A stretch of DNA of 27,206 nt from a virus: positions 1 to 27,206 of the IMG/VR virus record IMGVR_UViG_3300048109_000170. One strand, given 5' to 3'. The first letter of the stretch is position 1. Each line of letters starts with the position of its first letter. Position numbers and translations under genes: made by a program. The notes beneath the pieces were generated by a model that was not told the DNA's origin, searched no databases, and saw only the letters and a list, made by a program, of their open reading frames with translations. Below are positions 1 to 7,063 of the stretch, piece after piece.

Positions 1-119
1 CCAGGAGGTCCCCAAATAAAGACAGGGCGCTTACGATTCATTGCATAGTTAACTTCTTCACGAATATCGCTTGGGCGAACTAGACGTACATCCATATCTG
101 CTGCTGAAACTTGTGCCAT
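1..119 (-). CDS. MoxR-like AAA+ ATPase, N-terminal part (cut by window edge)
   Basis: Only the first 39 codons are in the window. The ATG at 117-119 begins MAQVSAADMDVRLV, and the visible part ends in VFIWGPPG, the start of a Walker A (P-loop) motif. The P-loop close to the N-terminus after a short helical lead is typical of MoxR-type AAA+ ATPases, which often work with von Willebrand factor A proteins as chaperone-like remodelling machines; such genes occur in T4-like marine phages. An AAAGAGAA stretch upstream can serve as ribosome binding site, and a host-type promoter lies at 152-180. Family assignment rests on the P-loop and its position only, so another P-loop ATPase is possible. Confidence 0.65.
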   Translation of the reverse strand, partial: MAQVSAADMDVRLVRPSDIREEVNYAMNRKRPVFIWGPP

Positions 120-151
120 TATGATTCTCTTTCTATGTTGATTACTACTAT

Positions 152-180
152 AGTATAGCGTAGTTGAATTGAACTGTCAA
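152..180 (-). promoter_or_regulatory. Sigma70-type promoter for the MoxR-like gene
   Basis: On the minus strand a perfect TTGACA (180-175) is followed after exactly 17 nt by TATACT (157-152), about 33 nt before the ATG. The spacing is identical to six other promoters in this window. Confidence 0.75.
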
Positions 181-188
181 GAACTTTT

Positions 189-497
189 TTAAGTCTGGAG
201 AGGTGATACTGGAATTGCATTTTCTACTAGAAAAGCACGATAACCTTCGTCCACATCCATTAACTCGTTTTGCCATTCTTTCCATGTAATTGCTTCTAAC
301 GGAAATTCTTTGCAATGCAGATCATTTACCATATATTTTGCAGCAATAAATGCCATAGCATCTTGTGGACGTTCTACATCGTTCACAATATATTCATTGC
401 CGCCCTTCATTTTCCAGTAAGCATTGCCATTTGAAAATTTGCCATCGGCTGAATGTGCACCATAATTTTCCAGAATTTGTGTTTTGACAACAAACAT
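189..497 (-). CDS. Small conserved phage protein of unknown function (102 aa)
   Basis: The product begins MFVVKTQILENYGAHS and has a YWKMKGGNEYIV segment around residues 27-38. It reads like a compact soluble alpha/beta protein with no membrane segment or signal peptide. I have a general memory of similar 'VKTQ-ENYGA' small proteins in T4-like phages, but no function is known to me. The start is supported by AAAGGA about 8 nt upstream of the ATG and by its own host-type promoter at 529-557, so it is probably early-expressed and monocistronic or read on into the MoxR-like gene. Confidence 0.75.
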   Translation of the reverse strand: MFVVKTQILENYGAHSADGKFSNGNAYWKMKGGNEYIVNDVERPQDAMAFIAAKYMVNDLHCKEFPLEAITWKEWQNELMDVDEGYRAFLVENAIPVSPLQT

Positions 498-528
498 ATC
501 ATATTCCTTTATTACTGTCTATGTATTC

Positions 529-557
529 TTTATATAGTGATTCGTTTCTATTGTCAA
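529..557 (-). promoter_or_regulatory. Sigma70-type promoter with AACGAATCACT spacer element
   Basis: TTGACA (557-552), 17-nt spacer, TATAAA (534-529) on the minus strand. The spacer contains AACGAATCACT (546-536), one base upstream of the -10. The same 11-mer sits at the same place in the next promoter at 842-870. Confidence 0.8.
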
Positions 558-570
558 CAACTTTCTTGAA

Positions 571-810
571 TTATTTTAAATAAACATGAAGATTGGTATA
601 GACACTAGTATCACCATTTAGAAGTTCGGTTGCATCAATAAGAAACCAGCGACCATCATCATCCTCTACAGTCACTTGGATATCATTGCCGTACTTTGTA
701 CGTGTAGAGATAATTTTGCCAAGAAAAGGAGTATTTTTATAATAACCACTAACCTCTGTGCCAATAGCGTTATATATTGCGTTCATAAAGTTATTAATAC
801 CGGTAGACAT
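571..810 (-). CDS. Small protein of unknown function (79 aa)
   Basis: A 79-aa product beginning MSTGINNFMNAIYNAIG. The second half (GKIISTRTKYGNDIQVTVEDDDGRW is split around residues 31-55) looks like short beta strands with an acidic turn, possibly a small barrel; this is only an impression. There is no transmembrane segment. AAGGA lies about 8 nt before the ATG, and a promoter with the AACGAATCACT element precedes it at 842-870, so it is probably an early gene. Function is not recognised. Confidence 0.7.
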   Translation of the reverse strand: MSTGINNFMNAIYNAIGTEVSGYYKNTPFLGKIISTRTKYGNDIQVTVEDDDGRWFLIDATELLNGDTSVYTNLHVYLK

Positions 811-841
811 GTTCTTATCCTTTTGGCCAACTTATACATTA

Positions 842-870
842 TATATAGAGTGATTCGTTATGGAAGTCAA
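842..870 (-). promoter_or_regulatory. Sigma70-type promoter with AACGAATCACT spacer element
   Basis: TTGACT (870-865), 17-nt spacer, TATATA (847-842) on the minus strand. AACGAATCACT occupies 859-849, one base upstream of the -10, exactly as in the promoter at 529-557. Confidence 0.7.
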
Positions 871-889
871 GAGTTATTTTACATGAAAT

Positions 890-1255
890 TTATAATTGTG
901 CAAATTTTTTGTTTTGTATCCATAGATCAAAATCGCAGCTTAATAGCACAAATTCTGCTGCAAGAGTTTCTTCAAAAATAGTAAGTTTGCCATTTTTAAG
1001 ATAGTATGGCGTTTTCATATACTTATCTAACTCTATTATTTGTGATCCTGTCTCTAGTTTAGACGATGAATATAAAAATAATTCATATTTTTGAAAGTAT
1101 TTAGACATTGTACCTTTGCCGAGACCAGTGAGTCTAAAGTTTTGGGTTTGATTTGATGAACTAATAAAAATATCATTAATTCTAAATTCTTTTCTTCCTG
1201 CTTTTTTACCAGATGTATTTTTATTCAAATATTCTATTAGTTCATTTTTTGTCAT
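890..1255 (-). CDS. Hypothetical protein (121 aa), second gene of a pair
   Basis: The frame is open further upstream to 1336, but that would overlap the preceding gene by about 70 nt. I choose the ATG at 1253-1255, ten bases after the upstream stop, giving MTKNELIEYLNKN. The N-terminus looks like a short amphipathic helix followed by a lysine-rich turn (GKKAGRKEF, residues 16-24), as in small DNA-associated proteins, but no fold is recognised. It forms a two-gene unit with the 96-aa gene at 1266-1556, behind a late-type promoter box. Confidence 0.65.
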   Translation of the reverse strand: MTKNELIEYLNKNTSGKKAGRKEFRINDIFISSSNQTQNFRLTGLGKGTMSKYFQKYELFLYSSSKLETGSQIIELDKYMKTPYYLKNGKLTIFEETLAAEFVLLSCDFDLWIQNKKFAQL

Positions 1256-1265
1256 TTTATATAAG

Positions 1266-1556
1266 TTATTTTGGATATAACTTTTCTCCTTCTGACAATT
1301 TAAAAACTTCAAAATCATCACATTTGAACAAATCATTTAGTTTCTCTGCTAGATTGAATGCGTGTCCAGAATTAGAAAATGATACTTTTTTATATTTAGG
1401 ACCAGGAAAATTTACAAGACTATTAAGGCTTCGTAAATTTATTGCTTTTCCTTTATAGAATACTGCAAATATTGCATCTGCCTGTAGTACTTGTTCACTT
1501 CTATACGTCTTTGCATTAGTGTACTCTAGTATTATATTTGGTTTAGGTCTAGCCAT
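1266..1556 (-). CDS. Hypothetical phage protein (96 aa)
   Basis: The product starts MARPKPNIILEYTNAKTYRS and ends in SEGEKLYPK. A QVLQADAIFAVFYKGKAI segment and the NFPGPKYKKVSFSN stretch suggest a small beta-rich domain with a basic face. There is no signal peptide or membrane helix. A GATAAATA late-promoter-like box lies 28 nt before the start, and a strong terminator separates it from the SbmA-like gene upstream, so it starts a new transcription unit. Function unknown. Confidence 0.7.
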   Translation of the reverse strand: MARPKPNIILEYTNAKTYRSEQVLQADAIFAVFYKGKAINLRSLNSLVNFPGPKYKKVSFSNSGHAFNLAEKLNDLFKCDDFEVFKLSEGEKLYPK

Positions 1557-1583
1557 ATTATTTTATTCCTTGATTGTTAAATA

Positions 1584-1591
1584 TATTTATC
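1584..1591 (-). promoter_or_regulatory. Late-type promoter box GATAAATA
   Basis: GATAAATA on the minus strand, 28 nt upstream of the ATG at 1556. It differs at one base from the T4 late promoter TATAAATA. The same octamer lies 30-38 nt upstream of two other transcription units here. Confidence 0.5.
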
Positions 1592-1622
1592 TAAATTTAA
1601 CAATTATGTACCGATATAATGT

Positions 1623-1650
1623 AAAAAAGCGTCCAAATTGGACGCTTTTT
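1623..1650 (-). terminator. Rho-independent terminator after the SbmA-like gene
   Basis: A GC-rich GCGTCC/GGACGC stem, extended by AAAAA/TTTTT arms, with a 5-nt AAATT loop. It lies 23 nt after the stop of the gene at 1674. T-runs on both sides make it work in either direction. The same six-base stem is used at 24873-24902. Confidence 0.85.
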
Positions 1651-1673
1651 AATGTGATATATTGACACTGCTA

Positions 1674-2711
1674 TTAGGACGTAGCGTTATTATCTGCTTC
1701 ATCAAGAACTTTATTAAACTCTCTTAATCGTTTAATTACAGATTGGAAATCAACAATCGTTGTCCATCTATCGATAAAGAATGTTAGTGCACCTTCTACT
1801 CTGCCAAATGCATTTAGCACCTGAATAAGAACACCAAATGTAATCAACTGTGCAAAATAACTTGGTGCTAATATTACAATAGCAACATTACCTGCTAGTA
1901 ATGAAAATCCAGTTTGCCATATACCAAAGCCCATATAGTAGTTGAATAGGCGATAGTAGTTACGTTTGATTGATGCAAACATTGGGAACAAGTCTTCTGA
2001 TAACCGTTCTTTAAAATCATCTTCACTATGAACAAGTTTTTTACGAAACTTTGCTTCTACTACTTGGTTTTTATATTCCAAACCTGGAAGTTTAATACCT
2101 AGCAAGAATGATAATAGTGTTCCACCTATACTCATTATAAGTGCAGCCCAAACTAGAAAGCCAGGAATAATTTGACCATTCCAAACTGGTAGACCTTCAC
2201 TTAATGTCCATAATACAGGTAAGAATGCAGCAAGAATGAAAATCTTATTGACAAAACCAGTGAATAGTGATTGTAGGGTTTTACCAAAGATCATTAGATC
2301 CTCTTGAATACGCTGTGAACCACCTTCAATCTTTGCTGTAGAAGATTCCCACCGCTTTAGATAGTAATGTGTATTTGCTTCTCTCCAGCGGAATGTAAAT
2401 CGTTGTGTTTGCCATGTGGCATACGTTGCCATTGGTACATAGATAAGAAGTATTTCTAAGAAACTAGGAACAGTGGTTGTTTCGTCCATACTGAACGTGA
2501 TAAACTCCCATAGTCTAACTGGATTAAAACTCCAGAATAGTTCCCAAAATCTTGCCTCTTGTAGTGTTTGTATAGCATCATAAAACTCGCGGTTCCATGC
2601 GTTATAATAAACTAGAATTTGAACATTATACCATCCAATGAATAACAGCCAAGCAAGCATTAGCCAAGCATATAGAAATTGCGATGGAGTCCAAAAGAAA
2701 CTCTTTAGCAT
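1674..2711 (-). CDS. SbmA/BacA-family inner-membrane peptide/vitamin importer
   Basis: The 345-aa product resembles SbmA/BacA along most of its length: NAWNREFYDAIQTL (37-50), a FRWREANTHYYLKRW block (108-121), IEGGSQRIQEDLM (128-140), AAFLPVLWTLS (161-171), GIKLPGLEYKNQ (205-216) and an AFGRVEGALTFFIDRW block (301-316). Hydrophobic segments lie near 12-34, 82-100, 152-170, 182-206 and 268-300. SbmA and BacA form homodimeric importers for proline-rich peptides and microcins, and a mycobacterial relative carries cobalamin; they lack an ATPase domain, as here. E. coli SbmA has about 406 residues; this protein lacks roughly the first 60, including the first membrane segment. AGGAGG precedes the ATG. 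It follows the membrane-anchored protease by 31 nt, sharing its late-type promoter. SbmA is not part of the T4 core genome, so this is an accessory gene. Confidence 0.88.
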   Translation of the reverse strand: MLKSFFWTPSQFLYAWLMLAWLLFIGWYNVQILVYYNAWNREFYDAIQTLQEARFWELFWSFNPVRLWEFITFSMDETTTVPSFLEILLIYVPMATYATWQTQRFTFRWREANTHYYLKRWESSTAKIEGGSQRIQEDLMIFGKTLQSLFTGFVNKIFILAAFLPVLWTLSEGLPVWNGQIIPGFLVWAALIMSIGGTLLSFLLGIKLPGLEYKNQVVEAKFRKKLVHSEDDFKERLSEDLFPMFASIKRNYYRLFNYYMGFGIWQTGFSLLAGNVAIVILAPSYFAQLITFGVLIQVLNAFGRVEGALTFFIDRWTTIVDFQSVIKRLREFNKVLDEADNNATS

Positions 2712-2742
2712 TTTGTAGTCCTCCTATTAGGCAACCTTATCC

Positions 2743-3615
2743 TTATACTGGATCAAGTGTTGCAGTAGTCAAACCCCAAAAATTTACATAATTTGTTGCC
2801 AAAGAAACTAGTCCTGGCTTCGCTTTGAAGTCAGTTGGTTTCAACCAATACATAGTTTGATTTGGGATTTGTATAAACAATTTACGAACTTCTGGATCGT
2901 CAACCCCAAGTTCTTCTAATAATCCCAAGAGATTACTAGCAGTACGATATGCCCCAGATTCTGCTTGTCTAGCAGGCATTCTACTAATAAATTGTTCTGG
3001 TGTACCTGGTCCGTGAATACCGAACCAAACATCACCTATAAGATATCTTCTATCTCCGCCTAAAAACATAAGACCACATGCACTTGCGCATACTGTTTTG
3101 TTTTTTAGGTGATCGATATCTAATTCATCTCCAACTTTACCTGGAGAGTATATAATTTTACCGTTTTCATTCATTACTGGTGTATCACGCACAACTGTCA
3201 CAACATTTCTTAATTTAAAGTGTGCTGCAATACAAGATCCTTCTGCTAGATTGCCACCTGGGCTTTCTAGAATAACAGTAAAGTCCATTGGCATATTGGG
3301 GACGATACGGTCACAGTCTCCATCACCAACACTTCCAGTTAATGTGTATAAGAAATCATCTATCTTAACAAAATCTAAATGCTTTTCTTCTTCTGCTTTT
3401 AGTTTTTCTGCCTGCGCATCTGCATCATTTAGTCTTTTAAATTCTGCTATATATGAATTCACATAGTTTTTTAAGTGCAACCCACCTAGCACTATAACTA
3501 CAACAATTAGCAATAGATACATAGGTTTTGATACAAGTTTTATAAGTTGTTTATATATCCAAGTTGATTTTATTGTTAAGATTGCGACTTCACGTGCTTT
3601 ACTTAGATATTTCAT
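2743..3615 (-). CDS. Membrane-anchored ClpP/crotonase-like serine protease
   Basis: The 290-aa product has a basic N-terminus, one transmembrane helix (about 32-47), a helical linker rich in A/E/K (about 55-80), then a ClpP-like domain. ESPGGNLAEG (117-126) matches the ClpP strand-turn that forms the oxyanion region; CASACGLMFLGG (176-187) places the likely nucleophile at S178, and GIHGPG (199-204) provides H201, a spacing close to the ClpP Ser-His pair. The orientation (positive N-terminus inside) would put the catalytic domain in the periplasm, like COG3904-type predicted periplasmic proteases. Two paired cysteines (C176, C180) fit an oxidising compartment. It precedes SbmA by 31 nt, behind a GATAAATA box, so the two are probably co-expressed late. 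The substrate is unknown. Confidence 0.75.
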   Translation of the reverse strand: MKYLSKAREVAILTIKSTWIYKQLIKLVSKPMYLLLIVVVIVLGGLHLKNYVNSYIAEFKRLNDADAQAEKLKAEEEKHLDFVKIDDFLYTLTGSVGDGDCDRIVPNMPMDFTVILESPGGNLAEGSCIAAHFKLRNVVTVVRDTPVMNENGKIIYSPGKVGDELDIDHLKNKTVCASACGLMFLGGDRRYLIGDVWFGIHGPGTPEQFISRMPARQAESGAYRTASNLLGLLEELGVDDPEVRKLFIQIPNQTMYWLKPTDFKAKPGLVSLATNYVNFWGLTTATLDPV

Positions 3616-3644
3616 AAACTATATTCCTTATTGGTATTATAGTA

Positions 3645-3652
3645 TATTTATC
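3645..3652 (-). promoter_or_regulatory. Late-type promoter box GATAAATA for the protease/SbmA unit
   Basis: GATAAATA on the minus strand, 30 nt upstream of the ATG at 3615 and in the 37-nt gap after the preceding gene. The leader that would follow carries AAGGAAT as ribosome binding site. Confidence 0.55.
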
Positions 3653-3955
3653 TTATTTCCATCCATCCTTATTTTCTTCTGGTAATTCTGGAGTTGATGG
3701 TGCTACATTTTGTTTATTATACAATTCCATTTGTCTTTGAAATTCTTCTTTTGTAACACATTGTGCTGTCTTATACATTTTATATTCTAGATCCATAGTG
3801 AATCCTGCTGGTTGTGTTACTGCATATTGTACATATTCTTGGCATCTATCCATACTTGGAAATGGCATAAATTGATATAGTGGTTGTCCTAGTGGAATTT
3901 GAAATATAGAAACAACAAAGTGTCCTATAATCATAACTGCGTTAAAATCTGGCAT
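3653..3955 (-). CDS. Hypothetical protein with hydrophobic N-terminus (100 aa)
   Basis: The first 22 residues (MPDFNAVMIIGHFVVSIFQI) are hydrophobic and could be an uncleaved signal anchor. The rest is polar, has two cysteines (C38, C66) and ends in a proline/acid tail. The start codon overlaps the stop of the 62-aa gene upstream by one base (TAATG), so it is translated by coupling. Topology suggests a periplasm-facing small protein. No family is recognised. Confidence 0.65.
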   Translation of the reverse strand: MPDFNAVMIIGHFVVSIFQIPLGQPLYQFMPFPSMDRCQEYVQYAVTQPAGFTMDLEYKMYKTAQCVTKEEFQRQMELYNKQNVAPSTPELPEENKDGWK

Positions 3956-4143
3956 TAAAATTTTCCTCCGTCAAATGTGACTGTTTTTGGTGTTGTGTTT
4001 GTATCTTTTAATTCCATAAGAAGTAGAGATAATTCTGTTTGTAATTTAACTGCATCTTCCATACTTATACGAATATATGGATCTTTTCTAACTGCAGATT
4101 TATTAACCGAAATAAGAAAACTTTTTATTTGTGTATACGACAT
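3955..4143 (-). CDS. Hypothetical small protein (62 aa)
   Basis: A short product beginning MSYTQIKSFLISVNKSAVRK, mostly helical in appearance (residues 28-46 form a leucine-rich amphipathic stretch). It starts two bases after the stop of the 168-aa gene and its stop shares a base with the next start, which supports its being a real gene in a coupled operon. Function unknown. Confidence 0.6.
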   Translation of the reverse strand: MSYTQIKSFLISVNKSAVRKDPYIRISMEDAVKLQTELSLLLMELKDTNTTPKTVTFDGGKF

Positions 4144-4145
4144 AT

Positions 4146-4652
4146 TTATACTGCTTCCCGTTTATTTGCCATAAGTGTCTCTGTTTGCATTTCAGATTTT
4201 GTTTTATATGGTCCTATAAAGTTACATGAATTTAATGTATCAAGTTTGCCACCATAAAACCATCTCCAATCACTTGGAAATCTTACTCCATAGTATCCTG
4301 CTGCATAACGTACTTTACTTGTGATACTCTTTGTATATGTTGGAATTTGTTTACCTTTTAATTCTATCGTTTCTATATTGAATGCACGATGTTTACATGG
4401 ATACCCTTCGACTTCATCAATTGAATATCCACTATCTTTGCCTACACTTTCAATTTTTTTAACTTGGCGAGATTCTAGAATTTTACTTCCAAATTTTTTG
4501 ACAAGATTATTGAATGACAAGATTTCAATATCATTTGTATCTTGCATAATTATTTCATAGTCACCCGATTTTACTTTTCTTATAATACCAAGTTTTATTC
4601 CAGTATCTTCAATTATCCAAAATTTATCTGTTACTATTTCAACTGTATACAT
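4146..4652 (-). CDS. Hypothetical protein (168 aa)
   Basis: Begins MYTVEIVTDKFWIIED and looks beta-rich in its first half (alternating hydrophobic residues through GIIRKVKSGDYEIIM). The second half carries PCKHRAFNIETIE and an aromatic YYGVRFPSDWRWFYGG segment near residues 118-133. No signal peptide, membrane helix or catalytic signature is visible. The start lies 14 nt inside the end of the phosphomannomutase-like gene, so translation is probably coupled. Function not recognised. Confidence 0.65.
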   Translation of the reverse strand: MYTVEIVTDKFWIIEDTGIKLGIIRKVKSGDYEIIMQDTNDIEILSFNNLVKKFGSKILESRQVKKIESVGKDSGYSIDEVEGYPCKHRAFNIETIELKGKQIPTYTKSITSKVRYAAGYYGVRFPSDWRWFYGGKLDTLNSCNFIGPYKTKSEMQTETLMANKREAV

Positions 4653-5355
4653 TCTTTAAAATCTCATATGTTTCTTCCCACTTGAATACTTTGTGGGTTC
4701 TACCTACACCTTTTTTCTTAATTGCCTGTGCTAGTGTGTAATCATTTCCGCCATCAAAGATGCCATCTCCAAAGAATATAATTGTATCATTTTTATTGAA
4801 GTCTGTAAGTATCTGGCTCTTATCAGAGCCCGTGGGACCTATATCAATACCAGTCTCTCCACCTACCGTGGCAGTTACATCTTTAAATTCATCATTGTTG
4901 TAATTAATATACAATGCCATGTTTTCACGTTCATTATATTCTTTGTCCCACTTTACATACTCTGCACGTTGTTCAGTATTAGCACCCCGTCCCACAATTG
5001 AGAAGTTAACCATGCCCGGGCGTTCTTCAATATGAGTACCGGTAAGATGTGGAAATTTTGTATTTTCTAACCAGTATCGTAATGTTTGATGTGCTGGTAC
5101 TTTTATCTTCCATGGATTATTGTGCACGTTTGCACCTTTCTCCCATACAGAATTACCATTACAGTTATAAGAACGTGTTACAGAATTAAATAATTCTTTT
5201 CCTATTTGCTCAATAGTCTTTGGCGCATCACTTCCTGTTGCTAAGTATACAGAATTGTCTTTTACAAATCTCAACATAAATCTTAAAAACTTTGGATCAA
5301 TGGCACATCTACTTGGAGTTAGTGTGCCATCTACATCAAAGATGAATCTAAGCAT
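4639..5355 (-). CDS. Phosphomannomutase-like HAD (eukaryotic PMM/Sec53 type)
   Basis: The 238-aa length is close to human PMM2 (246 aa). FDVDGTLTP holds the HAD nucleophile D7 and acid/base D9; ATGSD (39-43) is in the position of HAD motif II; ERPGMVNFSIVGR (111-123) matches the cap segment that binds the substrate phosphate in PMM; GGETGIDIGPTGSDK (165-179) matches the segment carrying the motif III lysine; FFGDGIFDGGNDY (194-206) carries the Mg-binding aspartates and the PMM-characteristic GGNDY. PMM turns mannose-6-phosphate into mannose-1-phosphate for GDP-mannose synthesis. All key residues appear intact, but the substrate could be another phospho-sugar. The gene overlaps the 5' nuclease gene by 8 nt and the next gene by 14 nt, so it belongs to the same operon. 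Confidence 0.8.
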   Translation of the reverse strand: MLRFIFDVDGTLTPSRCAIDPKFLRFMLRFVKDNSVYLATGSDAPKTIEQIGKELFNSVTRSYNCNGNSVWEKGANVHNNPWKIKVPAHQTLRYWLENTKFPHLTGTHIEERPGMVNFSIVGRGANTEQRAEYVKWDKEYNERENMALYINYNNDEFKDVTATVGGETGIDIGPTGSDKSQILTDFNKNDTIIFFGDGIFDGGNDYTLAQAIKKKGVGRTHKVFKWEETYEILKNVYS

Positions 5356-6349
5356 GTGGATAACCTTTATTTAAGATAGCAGCCATTTCATCTGGTGCTT
5401 TTGCTAGATTTTGTAAGTCCCATTCGCCGCACCAGCGAAGAAAGTTTACGCCAACACCTGCTTTGTTCTTAGGAATACTGCGATCAGCGATAGTTTCAAT
5501 AAACTTTATCTTTAAATCTTGTGGCTGCGCAGTAAGATCAATCAACTTTTTATTACGTTCATACATATCACGTACTGTATGTTCTTCGCCATTATGATCT
5601 GTCCAACGCTGTAGCATAAAGTTATTCCAATTGAAGCCACCTGTATTACGATCTTCATATGCTTCAATCATGCCTACTTTGTTCTTAGTGCCTTTCTTGC
5701 GACAACCAGGATAAGCACTGAATATATTATCACTTGTATCGCCACGAATACACTTTTCGAAAAGCAACCACTCGGGGTCAGGTGGAGATAATACTTCTTT
5801 GGTTTTTTTATCTTTAATGGGTGTACGTTTCTTATCATCTTTGAAGAATCCATCTGGTGTAATAATACGATTTTGTACACCATCGTAGATTGTCACGTTA
5901 TCACAAATTAACTGTTGATAATCGCTATCACTACTGATAATAACATGATGATCATTTGGATGAGATTCAATAAACAGCGCAATCATATCATCTGCTTCTG
6001 CTTCTGGATTTTGTAACAATGTACAATTGGTGCGTTCATCTAAGAACTTTATCATATTATCATATGCACCAAACATGATAGCATCTTCTTCTTGTTCACG
6101 TTCACTTTTTGCCATCTGTGCGGCTCTACGCTGTGCTTTATATGGTGTATAGAAGTCCTTACGCCAACTGCGTCCTTCTAAACAAAAAACTGCATGATCT
6201 GCATTAAACATATTATAGCACATCTTCACACTGGACATCATAATGTGAAAAGACATGCCAATTTTAGTGTCGATATCAGCACCACGATGTGTCACATGCT
6301 TTGCACGATGATACATGTTGAGACTATCAACTAGAATGAAAGTAGCCAT
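5348..6349 (-). CDS. rnh: 5'-3' exonuclease / RNase H, FEN-PIN family (T4 Rnh type)
   Basis: This nuclease family removes RNA primers and 5' flaps at the replication fork. The acidic metal-binding residues are in order: D8 (ILVDSLNMYHRA), E116-x-E118-A-D120-D121 (EAEADDMIA), D141 and D143 (SSDSDYQQL), and D204/D207 in CIRGDTSDNIF. These form the two-metal site. A helical-arch region with KxxR-like basics (KAQRRAAQMAKSERE) lies at 71-85. A 5'-side insertion near 170-190 is lysine-rich. Length 333 aa is close to T4 RNase H (305 aa). A host-type promoter sits at 6378-6406, and the gene leads an operon that continues with the PMM-like gene by an 8-nt overlap. Confidence 0.9.
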   Translation of the reverse strand: MATFILVDSLNMYHRAKHVTHRGADIDTKIGMSFHIMMSSVKMCYNMFNADHAVFCLEGRSWRKDFYTPYKAQRRAAQMAKSEREQEEDAIMFGAYDNMIKFLDERTNCTLLQNPEAEADDMIALFIESHPNDHHVIISSDSDYQQLICDNVTIYDGVQNRIITPDGFFKDDKKRTPIKDKKTKEVLSPPDPEWLLFEKCIRGDTSDNIFSAYPGCRKKGTKNKVGMIEAYEDRNTGGFNWNNFMLQRWTDHNGEEHTVRDMYERNKKLIDLTAQPQDLKIKFIETIADRSIPKNKAGVGVNFLRWCGEWDLQNLAKAPDEMAAILNKGYPHA

Positions 6350-6377
6350 TATTACCTCTGTTTATGAATATGATTCT

Positions 6378-6406
6378 ATCATAGATGATTTTATTATGAA
6401 TGTCAA
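6378..6406 (-). promoter_or_regulatory. Sigma70-type promoter for the 5' nuclease operon
   Basis: TTGACA (6406-6401), 17-nt spacer, TATGAT (6383-6378) on the minus strand, about 30 nt upstream of the ATG. The -35 overlaps the stop codon of the preceding gene. Confidence 0.78.
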
Positions 6407-6876
6407 GAGTATTCTACTGTATCATCATTATCAGTTTTTAATTTTTGAATGATTAGACCTTGTTTGCTTTTTGTATCTACACTTTTTGTTATGCCATCGC
6501 TATCTTCTAATCCTTCCATTACAATATTTTGACACAAATCATTGAACCAATTATCAACTATTTCATCTGGCTCTACACCTTCATATCCACTATCAGCAAG
6601 ATATTCAACAAAATTTTCATTAAAGTCTAGTTCAAAATATCCCGCACTTGGCGATTTGGAATCCATTTCTAAATTAACGACACGAATATACGGCTCACCA
6701 TCTAATGTTGCCGTTTGTTTATCAAATTCATCTTGCGTAATATTAGAATGTTTTAGATTATAATCTAAAAGTTTTCTTTTTTTTGAATCATTATCCGGCG
6801 CCTTTTCAATGAGATATTTTTCTTTACTTTTTTGATCCATAAGAATTGTTATGAACCAATCTTTTATTTTACTCAT
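6403..6876 (-). CDS. Hypothetical acidic protein (157 aa)
   Basis: Begins MSKIKDWFITILMDQKSKEK and becomes strongly acidic from about residue 75 (ELDFNENFVEYLADSGYEG, then EPDEIVDNWFNDL). No signal peptide or clear membrane helix, although the first 14 residues are amphipathic. It follows the 60-aa gene by 4 nt and is the last gene of the sliding-clamp transcription unit before the promoter at 6378. Highly acidic small phage proteins sometimes mimic DNA, but nothing here proves that. Function unknown. Confidence 0.65.
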   Translation of the reverse strand: MSKIKDWFITILMDQKSKEKYLIEKAPDNDSKKRKLLDYNLKHSNITQDEFDKQTATLDGEPYIRVVNLEMDSKSPSAGYFELDFNENFVEYLADSGYEGVEPDEIVDNWFNDLCQNIVMEGLEDSDGITKSVDTKSKQGLIIQKLKTDNDDTVEYS

Positions 6877-6880
6877 AAGA

Positions 6881-7063
6881 TTAGTACTCCACAGTTTGTT
6901 TTAGGTGTTGTATTTCTATAAATTTAGATACTGTTTTTTCATCATAACCATCGTTTAGCCTATATGACACCCCTTGCTTATACAATTTTACATTTAATTT
7001 ATTAAGGTCTTTCATCAATGTTTTTAGTTCCTTAATCATGTCTTCTACCTTTGGATCTTTCAT
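6881..7063 (-). CDS. Small coiled-coil-like protein (60 aa)
   Basis: MKDPKVEDMIKELKTLMKDL at the start gives a heptad-like pattern of I/L/M residues through about residue 28, so a short coiled coil is likely. The remainder (GVSYRLNDGYDEKTVSKFI) is polar. The start ATG overlaps the stop of the small frame ending at 7060 (ATGA), showing coupled translation with whatever is translated there. Function unknown. Confidence 0.6.
   Translation of the reverse strand: MKDPKVEDMIKELKTLMKDLNKLNVKLYKQGVSYRLNDGYDEKTVSKFIEIQHLKQTVEY

Noticed and set aside
1256-1336. N-terminal extension of the 121-aa protein to 1336
   Set aside because: It would overlap the end of the 96-aa gene by about 70 nt; the ATG at 1255 lies ten bases after that gene's stop.
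4143-4150. Exact TATAAATA late-promoter consensus on the minus strand
   Set aside because: It is made by a stop codon followed two bases later by an ATG; a start from it would lie inside the 62-aa gene.
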